A stretch of DNA of 64,000 nt from NCBI GenBank assembly GCA_041394945.1, contig JAWKHH010000001.1, positions 1,240,001 to 1,304,000 of the forward strand, given 5' to 3'. This DNA comes from Bryobacteraceae bacterium. GTDB lineage: Bacteria > Acidobacteriota > Terriglobia > Bryobacterales > Bryobacteraceae. The translations under genes and the position numbers were made by a program. The notes beneath the pieces were generated by a model. It had not been told where the DNA came from. It ran no database searches and saw only the letters and a program-made list of their open reading frames with translations. Positions 34,511-41,201 of this stretch are shown one piece after another (within the stretch, counting starts at the first letter, position 1; each line of letters begins with the position of its first letter).

Positions 34511-35325
34511 TGCAGACACCGCCCAAGGCCAAGATCACGTCCTCGGTGATGGTGTGGACGCTCACCGGATCATTCGAAGATCGCGTCCGCACTGCCGCCC
34601 GCGCGGGAATGCAATCCCTCCAGTTCGTCCGTGAAGCCGCCGGTTGGGACGAAGGCGAGGAGAAGCGGAACGTGGCGATGATCCGTTCCTACCGGTTGGA
34701 GATCGACTTGATCTCGGCCGTGCCGGAGTGGAGGACGCAGCCGGTTTCCATGGTGAATCCGGCTCACCGCGAGGGCCTGCTCGTCGAAGTGGAGCGCCGG
34801 CTTGCCCGCGCCCGCCGCATGGAGATTCCGCGCGCGCTGCTGATGTCGGGCAATACCATCGCGGGGCTCGACCGTTCGGTGCAGTGGTCCACGCTGGTTG
34901 AGAACTGCAAGCGCTGCGGCGCACTCGGGGAGAAGTATGGGATCACCCTGGTCGTGGAGCCGCTGAACACGCGGATCGATCACAAGGGCTACTTCCTCGA
35001 TAACTGCGTCGAAGGGCTACGGCTGATCAGGGAAGCCGGTCACCCGCGTGTGCGGTTGCTCTTCGATCTTTACCATGAGCAGGTGCAATCCGGAAACGTC
35101 ACCGCGAGCGTGGAGGCCGCGGCGCCATGGGTGGACATCTTTCACGTTGCCGACAATCCCGGCCGCGGCGAACCCGGCACGGGCGAGATGAACTACGCGC
35201 ACCTGTATCGCGCCATCGCGAAGACGGGTTTCGCCGGCCATATCGCCATGGAGTATCGTCCGCCGGCGGACGCCGCCGGAAGCCTGATCCGCTCCGTGGA
35301 CTCGATGCGCCGCGCGATCGGATAG
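34510..35325 (+). CDS. Hydroxypyruvate-isomerase-like TIM-barrel protein
   Basis: 271 residues beginning at GTG 34510, which overlaps the upstream TAG by one base. A sugar-isomerase TIM barrel of the hydroxypyruvate isomerase (Hyi) type: GSFEDRVRTAARAGMQSLQF, ITLVVEPLNTRIDHKGYFLD (metal ligand E), VRLLFDLYHEQVQSGNV (D/H), VDIFHVADNPGRGEPGTGEM and IAMEYRPP (E). No signal peptide, so it is cytoplasmic. It is the last gene of the cytochrome/ankyrin operon, pointing again to sugar conversion. Confidence 0.87.
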   Translation: MQTPPKAKITSSVMVWTLTGSFEDRVRTAARAGMQSLQFVREAAGWDEGEEKRNVAMIRSYRLEIDLISAVPEWRTQPVSMVNPAHREGLLVEVERRLARARRMEIPRALLMSGNTIAGLDRSVQWSTLVENCKRCGALGEKYGITLVVEPLNTRIDHKGYFLDNCVEGLRLIREAGHPRVRLLFDLYHEQVQSGNVTASVEAAAPWVDIFHVADNPGRGEPGTGEMNYAHLYRAIAKTGFAGHIAMEYRPPADAAGSLIRSVDSMRRAIG

Positions 35326-35368
35326 TCGCCGGGCGAGAATTCCAGGCCCGTGCGGCCACATTCTTTCT

Positions 35369-36249
35369 GTGGCCCCTCGTTTCGATTTCGACGGAGCGCT
35401 GAAGGAACTCTTCGAGCGCGATTCAGGCGCTGCCCGGCATCCTCTCCGGCGGCGCGCAGATTGAAGCTTTCCTCAACGTGGAACTGCCGGCCGTGTAGTC
35501 TCACCGCGCAGACATCGTCGCGCGGCTGGCCGGCGGCGGCATTCTGCACGTCGAGCCGCAGAGCACCAACGACCGCAATATCTGCCACCGCCAAGGCATT
35601 TACTTCCACTTGCTCGCTATGCGTTGTCCCCGCACCCGGATTCGACACGTGGTGCTCTACGTCGGCCGGGCGCGGATGTGCATGCCGGCTGCGGTGACGA
35701 TCGGCGAGACCGAGGTTCCCTTCCGCACCGTCGACATCCGCTCGATCGACGCGGAAGAGTTGATGGCCACCGGGCATCCGGCCGACGCGGTCCTGGCGAT
35801 CCTTGCCGGAGGCGGCAACCGGATGCTGCCGCGAATTCTCGGCCGCCTTGCAAGGCTGAAAGGATCGCCGCGATCGCGCCATGGCTCAGCTGCTCAGCGC
35901 CAAGACGCTCGAAGGCGCGATCGGCGCCCACCGTGGCTGAATGCAACGGCGCAACCCGCTCGACCCTGCCCGCAATCCGCTCGTCCGAGTCATCGTTCGC
36001 GGCGCGGCCGAAACGGCCCGCGAACGGAGCCTCCAAGCTGGGTTCGACGAAGGCATTCGGCTCGGCCGCGTCAACGGGAAGATTCCAATAATCCGCCGGT
36101 TGATTGCCGACCGTTTCAGCTCGGTCCCACCTTGGGCGGCGCTTCGCCTCCGCCGCGCCAACGGTGCGCAACTCGACCGCTGGGGCAAGGCCATCCTCGA
36201 AGCGGAAACGCTGGAAGCCGCCCTGGAAGTACCGGCTCGAACGACCTAG
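35369..36249 (+). pseudogene. Rpn-family nuclease pseudogene
   Basis: A relative of the gene at 23339-23854. It begins at GTG 35369 (VAPRFDFDGALKELFERD), shifts frame soon after, and continues as ILSGGAQIEAFLNVELPAV. There a TAG at 35496 replaces the glutamate codon of the intact copy, then comes HVEPQSTNDRNICHRQGIYF and VVLYVGRARMCM. A second frameshift precedes MAQLLSAKTLEGAIGAHRG and a TGA at 35938. The last part to 36249 (IIRRLIADRFSSVPPWAALR) is a DUF4351-like tail. Two frameshifts and two stops make it inactive. It fills the only long gap without an intact gene. Confidence 0.8.
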
Positions 36250-37334
36250 AAATCCGCGCCCAGGTCCTTCCACGAAAGCATCGTCTTCCGGTAGATCGCC
36301 TCGCGGCCCATGATCGCCGTCATCGCGCCCACCGCACCCACTTCGATATCGGCCGCCACAGGCGTGCCCTTGCGGATGGCATCGTAGAAGGCCGCCACGT
36401 GCTGGAGGTCCAGCTTCTCTTCGGTGGGCGGCGCCAGTTGCGACGGTTGCGACCCGCGCGCCAGCGGATACAGCATCGCCTCCTGCAGGTCCACCGAGCC
36501 CTTCGTCCCGTACACGTACCAATACTGCCCGCTCCCTGGCATCCCGCGCGCATGGAAGAAGACCTGGGAGTAGCTCATCTTCACGCCGTTGTCGTACTCG
36601 TAGCTCAGCGTGTAGCCATCCATGTTCGTACGGCCGGGAGGGTCGTTAGGCCACACGAGCGCGCCGCCGAACCCCGCCGCGCGAGCCGGGCGCGACCGCG
36701 CGATCCAGTTGCACACATCCAGGTTGTGCACCGACATTTCGACGATCACGTCGCCCGAACGCTTGGCGTCGAAGAACCAATCCGCCGACGGCCCGTTGTG
36801 ATCGAGATCGTCGCCCGAGTGCCGCTGCGCCTTGATCATCACCACATCGCCGATAACGCCGGCATGAATCTGTTCGATGGTGCGCCGCAGGCGCGTGTTG
36901 GACCGCAGTTGCTGGCCTACCTGAAATACGAGTTTCGACGCGCGGGCCGCCTTCACCAGACGGGAGACCGATTCCGGCGTGATGCCCACCGGCTTCTCGC
37001 AGTAGACATGCTTGCCGGCCGCGAGCGCCGCCATCGCCATCTCCACGTGAAGGTCGCACGGCGTGGAAACGTGCACCGCATTCACCGAAGGATCTGCGAG
37101 CAGCTTCTTCCAGTCCGTATAGGTTTTCGGATTGTCGCGCGCCGCCGCTGACGCGGCTTTATCGAGCCGGTCCGGTTTGAGATCGCACAACGCCGCCACA
37201 CGCACGCCCGGCTGTTCGAGCACGCTCTTCATCACATATGCGCCCCGGTTGCCGACTCCGATCATGCCCACTCCCGTGGGTGCGGATTGGAACGCAAAAG
37301 CCGGCGCTGCGGCGAGAAAACTACGGCGGTTCAT
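36246..37334 (-). CDS. Gfo/Idh/MocA-family oxidoreductase, exported
   Basis: 362 residues from ATG 37334, with GGAGAC upstream and an ATGA overlap with the nitrilase gene. The N-terminus MNRRSFLAAAPAFAFQSAP is a Tat-like signal. The Rossmann fold has VGMIGVGNRGAYVMKSVLEQ; VHVSTPCDLHVEMAMAALAA and CEKPVGITPE are the family signature (EKP). The C-terminal domain binds a sugar-like substrate. NAD(P)-dependent dehydrogenase of unknown substrate; it is the last gene of the eno operon. Its stop overlaps the end of the Rpn pseudogene. Confidence 0.88.
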   Translation of the reverse strand: MNRRSFLAAAPAFAFQSAPTGVGMIGVGNRGAYVMKSVLEQPGVRVAALCDLKPDRLDKAASAAARDNPKTYTDWKKLLADPSVNAVHVSTPCDLHVEMAMAALAAGKHVYCEKPVGITPESVSRLVKAARASKLVFQVGQQLRSNTRLRRTIEQIHAGVIGDVVMIKAQRHSGDDLDHNGPSADWFFDAKRSGDVIVEMSVHNLDVCNWIARSRPARAAGFGGALVWPNDPPGRTNMDGYTLSYEYDNGVKMSYSQVFFHARGMPGSGQYWYVYGTKGSVDLQEAMLYPLARGSQPSQLAPPTEEKLDLQHVAAFYDAIRKGTPVAADIEVGAVGAMTAIMGREAIYRKTMLSWKDLGADF

Positions 37335-38305
37335 TTTGATGTCTCCTTGGCGTGCTTCTGCCACCACACCTCCGGCCGGCGGTCCGGCCCGAGATGCGGA
37401 TTCGGTTCTACCATGCTGCCATACAATTCCGGCCGGCGAGCCCGGAGGTAGCTCTCGCCGGACGCCATGCGCCGGTTCTCCGGAACCAGCGTCGCTACGA
37501 CAACCTCATCCTCGAGCGACCGGCACTCGGCCACCACTTCCCCAAACGGGTCGATCACCATGGACCCGCCCGGCTTGATCGTACCGCCGTCCACTCCCAA
37601 CACGTTCGCGTAAACCACGTAGACGCCGTTCTCCCACGCGCGCGCCGGCAGCCACTTCATGATCCAGCCGCGGCCCTTCGGACCGTCGAACTCCATACGG
37701 CAGCGGACCGGGTCCCGATGCCGGTTGCGCCAAACCCCGGGGTCCACGATGCCTCGTCCCGGCGCCGGCGATGGCAGGCACCCGGTGACATGCGGCGCCA
37801 GGATCACATCCGCGCCGGCCATCGCCGTCATTCGGCCGTTCTCGGGGAGGTTGTTGTCGTAGCAGATCAGGATGCCCCACTTCCATCCAAGGGCATTGAA
37901 GACGGTGTAGGAACCGCCGCACGTCAGGTGCGGGCTCACAAACGCGTGCAGCTTGCGATGCCGCGCCAGCATCCTCTCGCCATCCACCACGACGAACGTG
38001 TTGAAAAGAGACTCGCCGTCGCGTTCCACCAGCCCCGCGCCGATCAGGACGCCGCGATCCCGCGCGAAGCCCATCAGGGCGCTTACAGAGGGCCCGTCCG
38101 GCACGGGCTCGGCGACGGCTTCCACTTCGGCGCGAGTCAACCCGCCGAGGTAGCTGTAGCCGGAGATGCAGCATTCATGAAAGCAAACGAGGCGGGCGCC
38201 GCTGCCGGCCGCTTCCGCCGCGAGTCGGTCAATCGCCGCGAGGTTGTAAGGCTTGTCTCCGTCGCGCGCCTCGAACTGCGCCGTCGCGATCCGGAGGTCT
38301 TCCAT
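37331..38305 (-). CDS. Carbon-nitrogen hydrolase (nitrilase superfamily)
   Basis: 324 residues of the nitrilase/amidase superfamily with the complete E-K-C triad: E44 (LVCFHECCISGY), K118 (HRKLHAF) and C148 (GILICYDNNLPEN). No signal peptide, so it is cytoplasmic. Likely an aliphatic amide or N-carbamoyl amidohydrolase; the exact substrate cannot be inferred. It follows gpmA by 9 bp and overlaps the downstream oxidoreductase by 4 bp. Confidence 0.88.
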   Translation of the reverse strand: MEDLRIATAQFEARDGDKPYNLAAIDRLAAEAAGSGARLVCFHECCISGYSYLGGLTRAEVEAVAEPVPDGPSVSALMGFARDRGVLIGAGLVERDGESLFNTFVVVDGERMLARHRKLHAFVSPHLTCGGSYTVFNALGWKWGILICYDNNLPENGRMTAMAGADVILAPHVTGCLPSPAPGRGIVDPGVWRNRHRDPVRCRMEFDGPKGRGWIMKWLPARAWENGVYVVYANVLGVDGGTIKPGGSMVIDPFGEVVAECRSLEDEVVVATLVPENRRMASGESYLRARRPELYGSMVEPNPHLGPDRRPEVWWQKHAKETSK

Positions 38306-38314
38306 CGCCGGCCG

Positions 38315-39064
38315 TCAGCTCTTCTTCTTGCCCTGCGCCGCCACGGCCGCCATCGCGGCTTTCACCTTCTCGGGATCGCCGAGATAGTAACTTTTCAGCG
38401 GCTTCAGGTCGTCGTCGAGTTCGTAGACCAGCGGCATGCCGGTGGGGATATTCAACTCAACGATGTCGGCGTCGGAGATGCCATCGAAGTACTTCACCAG
38501 CGCACGCAGACTATTGCCGTGCGCGGCCACGATCACGTTTCGTCCGGCGCGGATCTCCGGCGCGATGTGCTGTTCCCAGTAGGGAACCGCGCGCGCCACG
38601 GTGTCCTTCAGGCACTCCGTAAGCGGAAGTTCCGTTGCCGAAAGCCCCGCGTAGCGCGGATCCTTGGCCGGATTCCGCGGGTCGTCGGCTTCGAGCACCG
38701 GCGGCGGCGTATCGTAGCTGCGCCGCCAGATCTTCACCTGCGCTTCACCGAACTTGACGGCCGTCTCGCCCTTGTCGAGCCCTTGCAGAGCCCCGTAATG
38801 GCGCTCGTTCAACTGCCACGCCTTGATCACCGGGATCCACATCAGGTCCATTTCGTCGATGATCGTGTTCAGCGTGCGGATGGCGCGCTTCAACACCGAT
38901 GTGAACGCCAGGTCGAAGGCGAACCCCGCGTCCTTCAACGCCGCAGCGGCCTCGCGGGCTTCCTGGCGGCCTTTGTCAGAGAGGTCGACGTCGGTCCACC
39001 CGGTAAACCGGTTCTCGCGGTTCCAATCGCTTTCGCCGTGCCGGATCAGTACGACTTTCTTCAT
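38315..39064 (-). CDS. gpmA: 2,3-bisphosphoglycerate-dependent phosphoglycerate mutase
   Basis: 249 residues. The catalytic LIRHGESDWNRENRFTGWTD contains phospho-His9, the acid pair is in LNERHYGALQGLDKGETAVK, and the second histidine is in VIVAAHGNSLRALVKY. It interconverts 3- and 2-phosphoglycerate in glycolysis. The start overlaps the eno stop as ATGA, putting two consecutive glycolytic enzymes in one operon. A short Lys-rich tail ends the protein. Confidence 0.95.
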   Translation of the reverse strand: MKKVVLIRHGESDWNRENRFTGWTDVDLSDKGRQEAREAAAALKDAGFAFDLAFTSVLKRAIRTLNTIIDEMDLMWIPVIKAWQLNERHYGALQGLDKGETAVKFGEAQVKIWRRSYDTPPPVLEADDPRNPAKDPRYAGLSATELPLTECLKDTVARAVPYWEQHIAPEIRAGRNVIVAAHGNSLRALVKYFDGISDADIVELNIPTGMPLVYELDDDLKPLKSYYLGDPEKVKAAMAAVAAQGKKKS

Positions 39065-40344
39065 TGCCGGAACGCGCTCCGGCCCGCGTAGTTAGCGGCC
39101 GCGCCGAGTTCTTCCTCGATCCGCAGCAACTGGTTGTACTTCGCCATGCGATCGGTGCGTGAAGCCGATCCGGTCTTGATCTGTCCGGCGCCGGTGGCCA
39201 CGGCGAGGTCGGCGATGAAGGCGTCCTCGGTTTCGCCCGAGCGGTGCGAGGCGATGTTGGTGTAGCCGGCCCGGTCCGCCATCTCCATCGCCTCGAGCGT
39301 CTCGGTCAGCGTGCCGATCTGGTTCACTTTGATCAAAATCGAGTTGGCGATGCCCTCGGCGATTCCCTTGGAGAGGCGTGCGGTGTTAGTCACGAACAGA
39401 TCGTCACCCACCAGTTGGATTTTGGAACCCAGCTTCTCGGTGAGTAGCTTCCAGCCGGCCCAGTCATCTTCCGACATCCCGTCTTCGATCGACAGGATCG
39501 GATACTTCGCCACCCACCCGGCCCAGTAATCGGCCAGTTCCGCCGCCGTCCGCTTGCTGCCGTCGGATTTCTTAAAGACGTACTTCTTCGAGGATTTTTC
39601 GTAGAACTCGCTCGAGGCGCAGTCCAGCGCCAGGCTCACCTGCTTGCCCGGCTTGTAGCCCGCCTTGGTGATCGCCTCCATGATGACGTCGAGCGCCTCT
39701 TCGTTCGACTTGAGGTTCGGCGCGAAACCGCCTTCGTCGCCCACCGCCGTCGAATAGCCCTTGCCCTTGAGCACGGATTTCAGGTTGTGAAAAATCTCCG
39801 CGCCCATGCGGATTGCGTCCCGGAACGCCGCCGCGCCATGCGGCACGATCATGAACTCCTGCACGTCCACGGAATTGTCGGCGTGGGCGCCGCCGTTGAT
39901 GATGTTCATCAGCGGCACCGGAAGCAGCCGCGCGTTCACGCCGCCGAGGTACCGGTAAAGAGGAGTCCCCTGCGAGGACGCCGCCGCGCGCGCCGCCGCC
40001 ATGGAGACGGCCAGGATCGCGTTGGCGCCGAGCTTGCCCTTGTTGGCGCTGCCGTCGAGCGCGAGCATCTTCTTGTCGAGAGCCGGCTGATCGGCCGCAT
40101 CCATGCCGGTGAGCGCCTTGGCGATGGCCTTGTTGACGTTCGCCACCGCTTTTTGAACGCCCTTGCCCAGATACCGTGACTTGTCACCATCACGGAGTTC
40201 GATCGCCTCGTGCTCGCCGGTGGAGGCGCCGGACGGCACTGCCGCCCGGCCTACGCTGCCATCGGCCAAAACAACGTCCGCCTCGACGGTGGGGTTGCCC
40301 CGGGAGTCGAGGATCTCTCGCCCAATGATCTTGAGGATTTCCAT
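39061..40344 (-). CDS. eno: Enolase
   Basis: 427 residues from ATG 40344 (MEILKIIGREILDSRGNPTV); the upstream open frame is not enolase-like. It converts 2-phosphoglycerate to phosphoenolpyruvate. Signatures: GASTGEHEAIELRDGD, GDEGGFAPNLKSNEEALDVI, SIEDGMSEDDWAGW (Mg ligands), catalytic Lys in LIKVNQIGTLTETLEA, and ASHRSGETEDAFIADLAVAT. First gene of the eno-gpmA-nitrilase-Gfo/Idh set, divergent from rpsU. Confidence 0.97.
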   Translation of the reverse strand: MEILKIIGREILDSRGNPTVEADVVLADGSVGRAAVPSGASTGEHEAIELRDGDKSRYLGKGVQKAVANVNKAIAKALTGMDAADQPALDKKMLALDGSANKGKLGANAILAVSMAAARAAASSQGTPLYRYLGGVNARLLPVPLMNIINGGAHADNSVDVQEFMIVPHGAAAFRDAIRMGAEIFHNLKSVLKGKGYSTAVGDEGGFAPNLKSNEEALDVIMEAITKAGYKPGKQVSLALDCASSEFYEKSSKKYVFKKSDGSKRTAAELADYWAGWVAKYPILSIEDGMSEDDWAGWKLLTEKLGSKIQLVGDDLFVTNTARLSKGIAEGIANSILIKVNQIGTLTETLEAMEMADRAGYTNIASHRSGETEDAFIADLAVATGAGQIKTGSASRTDRMAKYNQLLRIEEELGAAANYAGRSAFRQ

Positions 40345-40385
40345 AGGTGTATTCGCGGATGCGAAGTACCCATTTTTGCACAATG

Positions 40386-40403
40386 CCGATGGTGTATCAT
40401 CGG
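40386..40403. promoter_or_regulatory. Inverted repeat between eno and rpsU
   Basis: CCGATG (40386-40391) and CATCGG (40398-40403) form a 6-bp inverted repeat around GTGTAT. It contains TATCAT (40395-40400), a possible -10 for rpsU. Candidate operator or short hairpin; no matching -35 was found. Confidence 0.3.
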
Positions 40404-40489
40404 AGGAGCGAATTTTTCCGCGAGGACCGTGCCCGGGCAACCGTAGGCGCCGTCCGCAGATTCCATGCCGGGAAGGGGTGAGCACCACT

Positions 40490-40687
40490 TTGGCTGATGT
40501 AGTCGTACAAGAAGGCGAAAGCCTGGAAAGCGCGTTACGCCGCTTCAAAAGGAAAGTGCAGCAGGAAGATATCATCAAAGACATCAAGCGGCACTCCTAC
40601 TACATGAAGCCCGGCGAGAAGAAGCGCACCAAGGCCGCCTTGGCCCGGAAGCGAAGCCGGAAGAAGCGTCAAAAAGAATCGGAGTGA
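40490..40687 (+). CDS. rpsU: 30S ribosomal protein bS21
   Basis: 65 residues from a TTG start at 40490 (read as Met-ADVVVQEGESLESALRR), with GGTGAG seven bases upstream. A GTG at 40478 would add four residues, but there the ribosome site is too close, and bS21 normally starts M-A-x-V. It is followed by FKRKVQQEDIIKDIKRHSYY and a Lys/Arg-rich C-terminus. bS21 aids translation initiation on the 30S platform. It is monocistronic, with a strong terminator hairpin directly downstream. Confidence 0.93.
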   Translation: MADVVVQEGESLESALRRFKRKVQQEDIIKDIKRHSYYMKPGEKKRTKAALARKRSRKKRQKESE

Positions 40688-40710
40688 GCCACTCCCGGTT
40701 CAGGTTTCAA

Positions 40711-40740
40711 GGGGCGCGGACCAACAACGGTTCGCGCCCC
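40711..40740 (+). terminator. rpsU terminator hairpin
   Basis: A 12-bp stem (40711-40722 with 40729-40740, one G-U pair) and a 6-nt AACAAC loop begin 23 bp after the rpsU stop and are followed by TTTCGCG. The stem is very GC-rich; the U run is only three. Confidence 0.65.
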
Positions 40741-40775
40741 TTTCGCGTTCCCGCGGGTTACAATGGAGACTTCCT

Positions 40776-41126
40776 ATGAGCGCTAGCGCCCGTGAATTCA
40801 CCGCCGGTCCGGACCCCTACGGCGCCACCTGGAACGTTCGCTTCCTCTGGCTCCAGAACGGCATCTCGATCCGCCACGCCGACACCATCGACTGCAAGTT
40901 CGTCGTCGACGACGGCTCCGGCCCGCGCGAGATGGTTCTCGCCCTTCCCCACCCCGTATTGCGCCAGATGCATCAGCGGCTGGGGCAGCCACTGAGCGAT
41001 GCCTGGTGCATGAAACTGGCGGCCGCGCATCTCCGGCACATCGCCGCTAGCGGCGAGGATGCCGAGAAGACCCTGATCACGCTCAGCCCGGAAGACCTCG
41101 ACCGGGCGAACAAGACTCTTCAATAG
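40776..41126 (+). CDS. Hypothetical protein, 116 aa
   Basis: A soluble protein starting at ATG 40776, with GGAG (40765-40768) as ribosome site and TACAAT (40759-40764) as a possible -10. Segments such as TWNVRFLWLQNGISIRHADT, IDCKFVVDDG and MVLALPHPVLRQMHQRLGQP suggest a small mixed alpha/beta fold. No family is recognised. It is isolated between two hairpins, so it is probably monocistronic. Confidence 0.7.
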   Translation: MSASAREFTAGPDPYGATWNVRFLWLQNGISIRHADTIDCKFVVDDGSGPREMVLALPHPVLRQMHQRLGQPLSDAWCMKLAAAHLRHIAASGEDAEKTLITLSPEDLDRANKTLQ

Positions 41127-41151
41127 CGCGAACCCGCTCAATCGCGAAAGA

Positions 41152-41171
41152 GGCCGGCTCCGCAGCCGGCC
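41152..41171. terminator. Terminator hairpin between convergent genes
   Basis: A perfect 8-bp stem GGCCGGCT/AGCCGGCC with CCGC loop, followed by CTTTCC on the plus strand and TCTTTC on the minus strand. It lies between the hypothetical gene and the malectin/BACON gene and could stop both. Confidence 0.6.
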
Positions 41172-41201
41172 CTTTCCTCGTGTCCACGTTCGGCGGCCTT
41201 G

